7,847 nucleotides of DNA from Chloroflexota bacterium (GCA_003520455.1 DOUV01000984.1:1-7847); one strand, 5' to 3'; shown: positions 1-7,372, counted from the first letter of the stretch. Notes: a model not told the origin generated them from the sequence alone. Numbers and translations: made by a program.

Positions 1-92
1 AGCGCCGCCCGCAGCGCCGTCCCGCTGTGGCGGTAGAGGCCGAGTGCTGTCGTGGCCTCGACCTCGAATTCGAAGTGATGCATCGTGAGCAT
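1..92 (-). CDS. cas6: Probable Cas6 crRNA-processing endoribonuclease, N-terminal 30 residues only
   Basis: Only the first 30 codons are present; the gene runs off the left edge. It starts at the ATG at 92-90, preceded by AAGGAG (99-104) at 6 nt spacing, which favours this ATG over a second one at 83-81. The visible residues start MLTMHHFEFEVEA and include LYRHSGTALRAA. They resemble the N-terminal beta strand and the following 'G-x-x-LR-x-A' helix start of RAMP-fold Cas6 proteins. Cas6 cuts pre-crRNA within the repeats and usually stays attached to the crRNA 3' end. Its place directly after cas5, with a 62-bp gap, fits a type I operon. No catalytic residues can be seen in this fragment, so the call rests on a short motif plus context; another RAMP protein is the main alternative. 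Confidence 0.6.
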   Translation of the reverse strand, partial: MLTMHHFEFEVEATTALGLYRHSGTALRAA

Positions 93-154
93 TCGGTGCT
101 CCTTAAGAGTATCCTGCGGGCGGAACCACGGAAGGCTCCGCCCGGCGGATCGAG

Positions 155-865
155 TCATAGATCTGCACGGTCATAGGATGTAAATGTCTTGCTGGTACGG
201 ATGATCTTGTACGGCAGGAAGACGGGGTGCAAGACGCGGTCGCGGCCAAGTGTGATGCGCTGGCCGGAGTAGATATTAGCTTTGTCGAAGCTGAGTTGCG
301 GTGTGCAGTCATCGAGTTGCTGGAGGGTAGAATTCAAATCGAAACTAGCCGGAAGGGCACCATCCACGACGACGAAGGTGGCCGGTAACTCCTCAAACAT
401 CTGAGGCGGTGCGGCCAGTTGCAGAAAGCTGCCGCGCTTGCCAAGGGAGTTGATTTGGAGCAGCAGATCGCCGAGCCAGCCAACACCTTTATCGGGCGGG
501 ATATCAATGGCCAAGCCAAGATCGCCCGCGTAGAAGACGTACTCGCGAAAGGCGATGGTTTGCTGAAGGGGCCCTGCATGGCGGGTGCCCGGGGCCGCCG
601 GATTCCGGCGTGGTTTGAGCACTTTCTGGAACAGATTTGTCACTACCGCACGCTCCGGTACAGCCACCGCTACCGTCCGGTCACGGATGGTCGGCCATCG
701 TCGGCGGGCCTCACCGACGCCCCACAGACGGAAAGCGCTATCCAGAAGCGCCATCTTGACCGCGAAGGGCGTCGGTGCCAGGAGGCTCTTGCCGCCGGAG
801 GAAGTTGCGCTACTCGCCTTAAGCGAGAAGAGCGTCGTTGGACGATAGGTTGCCGTCAGCCACAT
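155..865 (-). CDS. cas5: Cas5 subunit of the type I surveillance complex
   Basis: A 236-residue RAMP-family protein. Cas5 binds the 5' handle of the crRNA and joins the large subunit to the Cas7 backbone. Supporting features are an N-terminal beta strand (residues 2-8), the segment PTPFAVKMALLDSAFR (31-46), an IAFREYVFYAG segment (104-114) and LGKRGSFLQL (141-150), a conserved Cas5 G-x-x-G-S-F-x-Q style element. Length is normal for Cas5 (about 200-250 aa). The ATG lies 1 nt after the TAA of cas7. An SD-like GAGG (872-875) sits in the cas7 3' end 6 nt from the start, so the two genes are probably translationally coupled. A catalytic Cas5 (as in I-C) is unlikely because a Cas6-like gene follows. 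Identity as Cas5 is secure by motif and context; the subtype is not assigned. Confidence 0.87.
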   Translation of the reverse strand: MWLTATYRPTTLFSLKASSATSSGGKSLLAPTPFAVKMALLDSAFRLWGVGEARRRWPTIRDRTVAVAVPERAVVTNLFQKVLKPRRNPAAPGTRHAGPLQQTIAFREYVFYAGDLGLAIDIPPDKGVGWLGDLLLQINSLGKRGSFLQLAAPPQMFEELPATFVVVDGALPASFDLNSTLQQLDDCTPQLSFDKANIYSGQRITLGRDRVLHPVFLPYKIIRTSKTFTSYDRADL

Positions 866-866
866 C

Positions 867-1853
867 TTATGCCTCGTACCGTAGTGTGAAAGGCTCCGTC
901 GTCACTACCAGGTCCGTCATCTCACGGGCGAACTCGGCCAGCGAGGCAAAGGGCCTGAGCTCGATGCTCTCAGGGCGCAGTCCGTTGAGCGCGTCCGCAA
1001 TGGCGCCGATCTGGGTGCGATAATCCGTGTTAAGTGCGCTGATGGTTGGGGCGGGGATCACCGTGCGGCTCACCGCAATCACCCCCTCGACGTCCACAAT
1101 GTGGGGATTCTGAGTGCCGCGCATGGCGCCCTTGGGGGCAATAAAGGTGTAGAGAATTGATTCGAGCAAGGCGCGATAGCGGCGGTGGCGTGTCGGGGGA
1201 TCCACCGCGTAGCGCTGCGAAATATCGTTGAAGCCGATCCGCGCAGCCTCCAGGTTAGCGACAATAGCGTAGACGCCACTGGAGGCCGGGCGGTGGAAGA
1301 TGGCCTGTCCGAGATTGGCCTGGCGGGCTGTCTCACTCGTGTCGGCCGCGCGTTGAGCGACGCTGCGCTCGCTCGCGTATTTGACGTGAAAGTAGCTATC
1401 CGTCGCCACCTGCTCGGGCCGTGCGACCACCCAACCGAACTCGACGACACTTTTTCGTGGGAGTGAGCGTTTGCCCGACGTGATGAGGTTGCCTTCCAGA
1501 TCGTCCAGGGCGCAGCGTTGGAGCAGGAGGTCGAGCGATGCTGCATCGCTCTGTCCCTCGATACTGGCGATGTAGGCCGGGTCGGCGCTGGCGCGGTTGG
1601 CGTTGAATTCACGGCAGCCGGCGCAGAGGTCCAATTCGCCGCCGTTGGTTGCCAGAAAGAAGAGGTGCTCGGCCTGGATGTGTTTCCACATGTCGCCGGA
1701 GATCGCGTTGACGTTGGCCAGCCGCCCGTCGTGGCCGACGATGTTGACCATGCGGGTTTGAATCTGATTTCCTTCGCCGCCCTCATTGTTGAGCGAGTGC
1801 AGATCCAGCACTGCCGCGGCCGAGATGGAGAGTGAATAGACCGGGGTTGTCAC
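867..1853 (-). CDS. cas7: Cas7 backbone subunit, DevR/Csa2-like family
   Basis: A 328-residue Cas7 that forms the crRNA-binding filament of the effector complex. The N-terminus matches the DevR/Csa2 pattern: SLSISAAAVLDLHSLNNEG (about residues 7-25), then VNAISGDMWKHIQAEHL (48-64), which contains the conserved ISG-x-M-x-KH element. Further family-like segments are SGVYAIVANLEAARIGFND (192-210) and a GAM...PH..D.EGVI stretch (242-259). A C-x-x-C pair occurs at C77/C80. The frame is open to an ATG at 1916, but GTG at 1853-1851 is the better start: it has AAGGAG (1862-1867) at 8 nt spacing, and the 21 extra residues do not look conserved. It lies 71 bp after cas8. DevR-type Cas7 occurs in I-A and I-B-like systems, including the Myxococcus dev operon. 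Confidence 0.93.
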   Translation of the reverse strand: MTTPVYSLSISAAAVLDLHSLNNEGGEGNQIQTRMVNIVGHDGRLANVNAISGDMWKHIQAEHLFFLATNGGELDLCAGCREFNANRASADPAYIASIEGQSDAASLDLLLQRCALDDLEGNLITSGKRSLPRKSVVEFGWVVARPEQVATDSYFHVKYASERSVAQRAADTSETARQANLGQAIFHRPASSGVYAIVANLEAARIGFNDISQRYAVDPPTRHRRYRALLESILYTFIAPKGAMRGTQNPHIVDVEGVIAVSRTVIPAPTISALNTDYRTQIGAIADALNGLRPESIELRPFASLAEFAREMTDLVVTTEPFTLRYEA

Positions 1854-1861
1854 GAGAATCG

Positions 1862-1867
1862 CTCCTT
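1862..1867 (-). promoter_or_regulatory. Ribosome binding site that sets the cas7 start
   Basis: AAGGAG on the minus strand, 8 nt before the GTG at 1853. It decides the cas7 start against the upstream ATG at 1916, which has no comparable site. Confidence 0.75.
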
Positions 1868-1924
1868 GTTGTGAAGGTTGGTGTGAAGTGAGTCTGCAGG
1901 GTCGGGGGCAGTACAAGCACCTGA

Positions 1925-2392
1925 CTACTCTTCTATTTCATTCTCTTCTTCATCCGTCTCGCTCATCATGTCCGCGTCACCGGCTTTTTCCTCCTCATCC
2001 CCCTCGCGCGGCTCGTAGGGCGTACTGGCATAGCCGTAGGCCACCAGGAGATGGCAAATCACTTCGGGGCCAAACGCGTCAACCAGCCGGACGACGTCGT
2101 CAATATCGGCGGTGCGCACCATCGGGCGCATCCGCTGCTTGCGTGTCTCAAAGACCTGCATCGTCTCGGCGTTGTAACGGCCGATGAACTCGGCGAGTAT
2201 CGCGATGAACTCATTTTTGTAGTGCGCCTTGCGCGCCAACTCCTGCCCGAGCCCGTAGCGGATATCGTAGAGCCGGGGCTGGTTGCGTGCCTTGCGGCGC
2301 TGGGGAACGACAGTGCTGTAGCGAATGGCGGAGGCCACGTTCTGGAAACCAACTGTCTCCAGGATTTCACTGTAGCGTAGTTCGATGCCCAC
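1925..2392 (-). CDS. Possible internally translated small subunit (Cas11-like) from the cas8 3' end
   Basis: This is an in-frame product of cas8, not a separate gene. At cas8 residue 449 a GTG (2392-2390) is preceded by a perfect AGGAGG (2399-2404) at 6 nt spacing, as good as any start site in the operon. It would give a 155-residue, mostly helical protein starting (M)GIELRYSEILETVG and ending in the acidic tail. Types I-B, I-C and I-D are known to make Cas11 by internal translation of the large-subunit gene, and this window has no separate small-subunit gene. AGG AGG also encodes Arg-Arg (445-446), so the SD could be coincidental. Confidence 0.4.
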   Translation of the reverse strand: MGIELRYSEILETVGFQNVASAIRYSTVVPQRRKARNQPRLYDIRYGLGQELARKAHYKNEFIAILAEFIGRYNAETMQVFETRKQRMRPMVRTADIDDVVRLVDAFGPEVICHLLVAYGYASTPYEPREGDEEEKAGDADMMSETDEEENEIEE

Positions 2393-3736
2393 AAGAATCC
2401 TCCTGAGTGAATCAATGGAAAACTGAAGCGCGTGCCGGCCGCGTTCGCGCTGGCTGATGAGAAAGCTACTGTACCCAACCGCGAAGTCACCGAAGGCGTG
2501 GAGATCACCGGCCGAGAGAAAATCGCGGTAGCGCTCGAGCAGGGTGACTTCCTCACTGTGCGATTCATCGAACTGGGCGACGATGCGCTCGTGCTCCTTG
2601 AGCGCCGCCAGGTACTCGGCCACGTCGTCGTTGGAAGTGATGCGAAACCAACCGGGCAGGTTCAGTACGGCCAGATTCATCGTCGCCACGGCATTGCCCA
2701 GATCCTTGTAGAAGGCACTGTAGAGCCCTGCGACGACGCTACGTGGTCCTCCCCCAAGCAGTTGCGAGAATAGGTCAGCATTCTCGCGTGCCTGGCTCCG
2801 CTCCAAGAGAGCCCGAGTGTAACGTAGACTGGCGAAGATATCTGATCGCACCGCCGTCTCCGCGCCGGCCATCGCGTTCCGAAACGTGTTCATCACCCTG
2901 TCGTGGGTGCTCAGTGAGACTGCGCGCGGCCAGAGCACGTACGTTTTGCGGTCCTTGCTGCCGCGCAGTTGCTTGCTAAGCGCCGCCTGATAGAAACCGA
3001 CTTGTTTCAGGAACTCTGGCAGCCAAAAGCCCTTGATGTTTTCAAGGCTCAGGCTGTCAGGCTTGGCTCGATTGCGCCCCTTGCCCTGGGATGGATTATA
3101 GATCTGTGAGGCGGTAGCGGCCCGAATCGAAAGACCCGCCGCCTGGCACGCTGTCTTCCAGCGTGCCTCGGCTCCGGCCACATCGTTCGGCGTGGTGGCG
3201 TAGCACCGCACCAGAATCTCCAGCAGCTCGGCAAACAGCGGCCGTGCCTCCCACCACTGTTGCAGCACGGCATTGTAGCCGGTCAGACCCGCAGGGTTGA
3301 TCGCCCGAAAGATGTCCCAGTGAGAATGGGGCCGGTTTGGCAGCGTCTCGAGCGCTGGATGATCCTGGCCGCGCCGATCGGCCCGGCGCGCCTCAACCGG
3401 CAACTTGTTCCAGGCTTCGAAGAACGTGGCCCGCCGCTGCTTCTCGGCCTCGTAGTCAACCTCGGTTCCTCCCTCGAGCCCCGGCGGTAACTTATCTGCA
3501 TTCTTGAGCGTTCGGATGAAAGGCGCAGGGTGAAAAAAGTCAGTCCCCCTCAGCCAGGTCTCCTCGAGCTGTGGATCGCATTCGACCAGGAAATAGGGGC
3601 CGCCATCGCACACCGTCACGTCACCGCCACCATGCTGGTCCATCACCTCGCGGACGACCGTCGCCAATCCCCACGCCACCAGCGGGTCCGCAAACGTACC
3701 GGTTGATTTGTCTACGTACAGTCTGTGAACGGGCAC
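1925..3736 (-). CDS. cas8: Cas8-like large subunit of a type I CRISPR complex
   Basis: A 603-residue protein in the large-subunit slot between cas3 and cas7. Cas8 recognises the PAM, helps open target DNA and recruits Cas3. I see no HD motif, no GGDD palm motif and no C-x-x-C pair, which argues against Cas10 or Cas10d. The N-terminal part (1-110) looks alpha/beta. The part from about residue 280 on is strongly helical, as expected of a Cas8 C-terminal domain. The last 25 residues (579-603) hold 14 Asp/Glu and are probably disordered. The start is GTG at 3736, next to a strong AAGGAGGAG (3742-3750). A strong internal SD plus GTG in frame at 2392 may give a separate small subunit. The call is mainly by context, size and fold impression. 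Cas8a- or Cas8b-like are both possible; I do not recognise a specific subfamily. Confidence 0.75.
   Translation of the reverse strand: MPVHRLYVDKSTGTFADPLVAWGLATVVREVMDQHGGGDVTVCDGGPYFLVECDPQLEETWLRGTDFFHPAPFIRTLKNADKLPPGLEGGTEVDYEAEKQRRATFFEAWNKLPVEARRADRRGQDHPALETLPNRPHSHWDIFRAINPAGLTGYNAVLQQWWEARPLFAELLEILVRCYATTPNDVAGAEARWKTACQAAGLSIRAATASQIYNPSQGKGRNRAKPDSLSLENIKGFWLPEFLKQVGFYQAALSKQLRGSKDRKTYVLWPRAVSLSTHDRVMNTFRNAMAGAETAVRSDIFASLRYTRALLERSQARENADLFSQLLGGGPRSVVAGLYSAFYKDLGNAVATMNLAVLNLPGWFRITSNDDVAEYLAALKEHERIVAQFDESHSEEVTLLERYRDFLSAGDLHAFGDFAVGYSSFLISQRERGRHALQFSIDSLRRILVGIELRYSEILETVGFQNVASAIRYSTVVPQRRKARNQPRLYDIRYGLGQELARKAHYKNEFIAILAEFIGRYNAETMQVFETRKQRMRPMVRTADIDDVVRLVDAFGPEVICHLLVAYGYASTPYEPREGDEEEKAGDADMMSETDEEENEIEE
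2399..2404 (-). promoter_or_regulatory. Internal Shine-Dalgarno sequence inside cas8
   Basis: AGGAGG on the minus strand, 6 nt from the in-frame GTG at 2392. It is the basis for the proposed internal start of a Cas11-like product. Confidence 0.45.
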
Positions 3737-3900
3737 AAAAGCTCCTCCTTTGTTCTCTTCATGTCATGGTGCGTCGCCCACCTCGCCGAGTTGAAAGATG
3801 GTGTGGCCCGTACGGTAACGACACCGCCGTCGCCCAGCCACCTTCGATCCAAGTGATAGCACTCTTCTTGGGGAATGTATGGGTAGTGAACTGCCTTCAC
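3712..3900 (-). CDS. Candidate 62-residue ORF between cas3 and cas8, function unknown
   Basis: The ORF starts at a GTG (3900-3898) that overlaps the cas3 stop in a GTGA arrangement and ends with TAG 25 nt inside the cas8 start region. It fills the only sizeable gap (160 bp) between two effector genes. The protein starts VKAVHYPYIPQEECYHLDRR and contains a likely beta segment (GGVVTVRATPSF, residues 25-36), then a charged stretch. It is rich in aromatic residues and His, with three Cys, and I do not recognise it. It is too short and not helical enough for a typical Cas11/Csa5. A GGGGAG lies 16 nt upstream, which is too far for a good SD, so translation would depend on coupling to cas3. It may be a chance ORF in a leader-like spacer. 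Confidence 0.3.
   Translation of the reverse strand: MKAVHYPYIPQEECYHLDRRWLGDGGVVTVRATPSFNSARWATHHDMKRTKEELLCPFTDCT
3742..3750 (-). promoter_or_regulatory. Ribosome binding site of cas8 supporting a GTG start
   Basis: AAGGAGGAG on the minus strand, ending 5 nt before the GTG at 3736. The core AAGGAGG is a near-perfect anti-SD match, so the GTG is the likely cas8 start even though it is not ATG. Confidence 0.75.
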
Positions 3901-6266
3901 CCGTCTGCCGCTTGCGCTCCCCATTCCGTTCCCAGCTGGTCCGCACGGCGCAACGCGCGGGCCAGCAGCATGTAGGCGAGCAACTCATTGTCGTTGCTTT
4001 CATCCACCCAGAAGCGATCAATCTGCGTCAGATCGGGCGTATCCCGGCTACGCAACCCACGCACGTCGACGGCCAGGTGGGGTGCCAACTGGAGCGTACG
4101 GGCGATCTCGGCTGTCGCGCCAGGGATGAGCTCGAACGCGCGAAACTCCCGGCTAAATGGCCCGTGGTGGCGGGCGATGGCGCTGAACGCCGCCTTGATG
4201 ATAGGGAGATGCGTGGGATCGAGTGCCTGCACCAAAAGCGGTGCCACGGCCACTGCGCCCTCCACGGCATGCGGCGGGCGCCGCGAACTCATCGCCCGCT
4301 CTTTCTCGATATGTAAGGGATTCAGTTCATCGTAATCGGTATGGGCGATAGCCTCAGCATCCGGCGCCGGCGCTCCAATCGCTCGCTGCCAGTTGTGGTA
4401 CCAACGCTGCAAGGCCTTGTTCAGCTTGCCGACATCGTGGAGCAAGGCCACGAGGTGGGCCGCGCGTACCAATACCCCCGGTTGCCAGCCCGCACGCTGC
4501 TCCAGGCGCGCTGCCGCCGCCGCCAGTTCCGGCCAGGTATCCTGCACAAGCGCCTGCCACACCAGGCTGATGTGGCGCTCGTACGATTCGAGCCGGTAAA
4601 ACCGAGTGTACTGTTCCGTTTTCTGGCGCAGCACCGGTGGTGAGACGAAGCCGGTTGGCTCGTGCAACAGGAAGCCGCGCTGGGGATCATAACCCGCCAA
4701 CGCCGGGTTTACCACGACCAGGGGCGCACCGCGAAGATCCTCGCTACTCCAGGCGCGCTCCCACCAGCGCTCCACGTGCCGCCCACCCTCGCTCTCGTCC
4801 GTCGCCGCCTCTCGCAGCCACATGACCCCCCATTCCAGGTCTAACTCAACCTCGCGCTCCACCCAAACTTTGGCAGCACCGTAGAGGCTGCCCGGATAGA
4901 GCGAAAAGGCCTCGACCTGCCAGGGATTGGTCAGCAACTCATCCGGGTTCGGATGCACGATCACATCGCGGGCAACGATATCGCGAATCAGGCGGCTGCC
5001 TCCGGCGCGGTCGGCCTCTCCCCGCAGAACAACGTTCATCTCGGCGCGATGCCGGCTGCGGGAAGCCTTCAGGCCCTCGACGACCGCGCGGTCACGCGGG
5101 CCATGCACCGCCGCCACCACTACCTGTTCATCGGCAAAGGTCAACTGGGTGCCATCACGCTCCTGAAACGCAGATCGGGTCCGTTCGAATTCGTCGGTCA
5201 TTCCGGTGTAGGGCAGCTCACTCTCGATGTCATAGACGAAGACGTGTCCCTCACCGCCGTAGCGCGCACAGCGACCGGCCCGTTGCAGTACGGCGTTCGC
5301 CGGGGCCAACTCGGTGTGCAAGTGCGTCGCCGACAAATCCAACCCGACCTCAATTGCCTGAGTCGCCACGATGATCCAGCGCCCGCTCGGATCGGCATCC
5401 TTCCCAAAGCGGCACAGCAACTCGGCTTCAATCCGTTGGCGGTCCGCTTTTAAGAAGTGGCTATGCAGCAAGAGCAGCTGCGTGTCGCCTCGCGCCGGGT
5501 GTCTCTGTAGCCCCTCAAAGAGCGCTCGCGCTCGATCTACCGTGTTGCAGACCACGATGCTTCGTGTCCCGTGCTCGCGTAGCACGGCGTCGGCCGAGAG
5601 CGGCTCGGGGCGCCAGTGGTAGAACCGCCGCTTGTCTCGCTGCACGGGAATCTGCAGCATCTCCTCACCGGCGGCATCATCTTCCGGCACGACCACGGCG
5701 TCGAGTAGCCTGGCCAACTCACCTAGCATCTCGGGCGAGAAGGTGGCCGTCATGAGGAGCATCGGGGCTACACCCTTGAGCATGCGCAGCATCTCCAACG
5801 TCGTCGGCAAGGTCGAGTCGGGGTCAAAGAGATGAAACTCATCGAAGACCAGGTAGGACGAGACCACGGCTGCTGCATTGAGGTTCCACTGACGCTTGGG
5901 CTGGCTATAGGGCATGTGGAGAAAACTACTCAACACCTGGTCGATAGTGGCAAAAGTGAGCGTCGCTGTCAGATCCCGATCCTCGCGACGCTCACCGGTC
6001 TGGATCGCTACCCGTATCCGTTCGTCGCGCCCGGCCCGCCTGACTCTGGCGGTGTACTCCTCTCCGAATTGGTTCGCCAACACGCGTAATGGCACAGCGT
6101 ACAGACACTTGTGTGGAAAATCGCGGTCGTGCTCAAGGGCGTCGAGGAACGGCAACATGGCTGCCAGGGTCTTGCCCGCACCCGTGGGAGCCTGCAAGAT
6201 CACATTTCGACCACTGATCAGCCATGTAGCAACGCGCCGCTGAAATGGGTAGGGTGTGAGACCCAT
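3897..6266 (-). CDS. cas3: Cas3 helicase-nuclease with C-terminal HD domain
   Basis: A 789-residue Cas3 that unwinds and degrades target DNA recruited by the surveillance complex. The superfamily 2 helicase comes first: Q-like TPYPFQRR (4-11), Walker A APTGAGKT (26-33), motif II DEFH (142-145), TAT (173-175), ATQAIEVGLDLS (301-312) and motif VI QRAGRCAR (328-335). A linker region has VNPALAGYDP (519-528). The HD nuclease is at the C-terminus with a full set of candidate metal ligands: H565, H610-D611 in LLHDVGK, H666, H700-H701 and D776. This order is the reverse of the common HD-helicase Cas3 and resembles I-G Cas3 or a fusion of Cas3' and Cas3''. The ATG is 3 nt after the WYL stop, with GGAGG overlapping the WYL 3' end at 7 nt spacing, implying co-expression. 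All catalytic motifs look intact. Confidence 0.95.
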   Translation of the reverse strand: MGLTPYPFQRRVATWLISGRNVILQAPTGAGKTLAAMLPFLDALEHDRDFPHKCLYAVPLRVLANQFGEEYTARVRRAGRDERIRVAIQTGERREDRDLTATLTFATIDQVLSSFLHMPYSQPKRQWNLNAAAVVSSYLVFDEFHLFDPDSTLPTTLEMLRMLKGVAPMLLMTATFSPEMLGELARLLDAVVVPEDDAAGEEMLQIPVQRDKRRFYHWRPEPLSADAVLREHGTRSIVVCNTVDRARALFEGLQRHPARGDTQLLLLHSHFLKADRQRIEAELLCRFGKDADPSGRWIIVATQAIEVGLDLSATHLHTELAPANAVLQRAGRCARYGGEGHVFVYDIESELPYTGMTDEFERTRSAFQERDGTQLTFADEQVVVAAVHGPRDRAVVEGLKASRSRHRAEMNVVLRGEADRAGGSRLIRDIVARDVIVHPNPDELLTNPWQVEAFSLYPGSLYGAAKVWVEREVELDLEWGVMWLREAATDESEGGRHVERWWERAWSSEDLRGAPLVVVNPALAGYDPQRGFLLHEPTGFVSPPVLRQKTEQYTRFYRLESYERHISLVWQALVQDTWPELAAAAARLEQRAGWQPGVLVRAAHLVALLHDVGKLNKALQRWYHNWQRAIGAPAPDAEAIAHTDYDELNPLHIEKERAMSSRRPPHAVEGAVAVAPLLVQALDPTHLPIIKAAFSAIARHHGPFSREFRAFELIPGATAEIARTLQLAPHLAVDVRGLRSRDTPDLTQIDRFWVDESNDNELLAYMLLARALRRADQLGTEWGAQAADG

Positions 6267-6269
6267 GGG

Positions 6270-7316
6270 TCAACCTCCGAAGTAGTCGCTAAAGGTCTGA
6301 TCGAGCGTGTCCCTGGCCTCGGCGGCGCGGGAGGTGAGCCATCCGTAGCGCTCGGCTAATCGCCGGGTCTCCCCGCTCATCATGTCTCGCAGTTCAGTCG
6401 GCGCCAGCACCTCCACGTCCGCGCCCCAGCCGCGAATCCAGGGCAACATGTCAGTCGTGTCGGCGACGTGAGCAGCCCAGCGCAGCCAGCCGCCCTTTTC
6501 AGGGTCGTTGGCGGTGGTCTGCGAGGGGTGCCAGCGAGTCTCCAGCACCCGTTCGCGCACGCGTGGGCTGAAGCGCAGCACCACCCGGACCAACTCGTCG
6601 CCAAAGATCACCGACCAGGCGTGGCGCAGGATGTCGAGCCCCGGAAAGTCGGCGGGGATCGTGTATTCTTCACGCGTCAGTCGGGCCGATTCGATGCGTT
6701 CCAGCTTGTAGCTGCGCAACTTATCGGGAAGGCTACTATGGCCGATGGTATAAGTGGCGAAGCCGACCGAGGAGGGCTCAAACAGGTAAGGTGCAAAAGT
6801 GGTCTCGAAGGCCTTGCCGTTCAGTGGTTTGTAGCGAATGGCGACCCGCCTCCGGTAGATGTATGCTTGCATCATCGTTCGAAAGACAGAACTGTAGCCC
6901 GATTGAACAGGACGTTCCATCAACTCATGGGCTGCCTGTTCAATCTCGTACCCCACGCCCGCATCGCCCGTCAGCACTGTCGCCAGTTTGAGCAGCGCCG
7001 TCTCGGCCGGCTCGTTGCGCTTGTCGTGTAGCTTCACCAACAAGCGCGTGGCGAGATAGAGGGTGAGCGCCTCCTCGGGGGACAACTCGAAGGCCCGCAG
7101 CCGGGTGCCCTCGTAATTCAGTGGACACCAGAGCGTACCGTCTTTGTAGATTTTCCCCTCGGCCTCCAGCTTGTTCAGGTAGTTATTGACCGTGCGCCGC
7201 TCCACCCCTACGAAATCAGCCACCTCGGCTTCGGTGATACCCTGAGGGTGACGCTGTACAGCGATCCATATCCGCTCGCGGCGCTGGCGCTCGGCTTCGC
7301 TGCTAATACGTGGCAT
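6270..7316 (-). CDS. WYL-domain transcriptional regulator of the CRISPR-Cas operon
   Basis: A 348-residue regulator of usual length for the wHTH-WYL-WCX family. A DNA-binding winged helix-turn-helix lies at about 12-62 (EAEVADFVGVERRTVNNYL is the HTH core, 29-47). The WYL domain is at about 140-215, with APYLFEPSSVGFATYTIG (175-192) and the RSYKLERI motif (201-208); the W-Y-L triad itself is degenerate (FATYTI). The WCX-like C-terminal part is at about 242-325. WYL domains bind nucleic-acid or nucleotide ligands in characterised members, and such proteins regulate several CRISPR systems, for instance as a repressor in a cyanobacterial type I-D locus. The ATG at 7316 has AAAGGAG at 6 nt. The gene is tightly linked to cas3. 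A palindrome 56 bp upstream (7373-7391) is a plausible operator, perhaps for autoregulation. Confidence 0.92.
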   Translation of the reverse strand: MPRISSEAERQRRERIWIAVQRHPQGITEAEVADFVGVERRTVNNYLNKLEAEGKIYKDGTLWCPLNYEGTRLRAFELSPEEALTLYLATRLLVKLHDKRNEPAETALLKLATVLTGDAGVGYEIEQAAHELMERPVQSGYSSVFRTMMQAYIYRRRVAIRYKPLNGKAFETTFAPYLFEPSSVGFATYTIGHSSLPDKLRSYKLERIESARLTREEYTIPADFPGLDILRHAWSVIFGDELVRVVLRFSPRVRERVLETRWHPSQTTANDPEKGGWLRWAAHVADTTDMLPWIRGWGADVEVLAPTELRDMMSGETRRLAERYGWLTSRAAEARDTLDQTFSDYFGG

Positions 7317-7372
7317 CCGCCGCTCCTTTCATTTCCGAGTGATGGGATGGCTCTCTTTCCAGCGTACGGCAA

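Noticed and set aside
103..312. Minus-strand 69-codon ORF covering the cas5 3' end and the cas5-cas6 gap
   Set aside because: Two thirds of it overlaps cas5 out of frame, with no family resemblance; the SD at 99-104 serves the ATG at 92.
419..889. Plus-strand ORF of 156 codons opposite cas5
   Set aside because: It mirrors cas5 across its length, has no recognisable domain, and arises from GC-rich antisense reading; cas5 has clear motifs and an operon position.
1876..1881. GGTTGG in the cas8-cas7 gap as a third operator site
   Set aside because: Only a half site; no matching CCAACC arm at the right spacing, so a chance hexamer.
1925..3736. Large subunit as Cas10d (type I-D)
   Set aside because: No HD motif or GGDD-like palm motif is visible and the protein is short for Cas10d; the HD domain is instead on Cas3.
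4953..5453. Plus-strand ORF of 166 codons opposite cas3
   Set aside because: It is antisense to the helicase region containing conserved motifs, and no protein family is recognisable.
6468..7031. Plus-strand ORF of 187 codons opposite the WYL gene
   Set aside because: It is antisense to a gene with clear HTH and WYL domains, so it is a codon-bias shadow.
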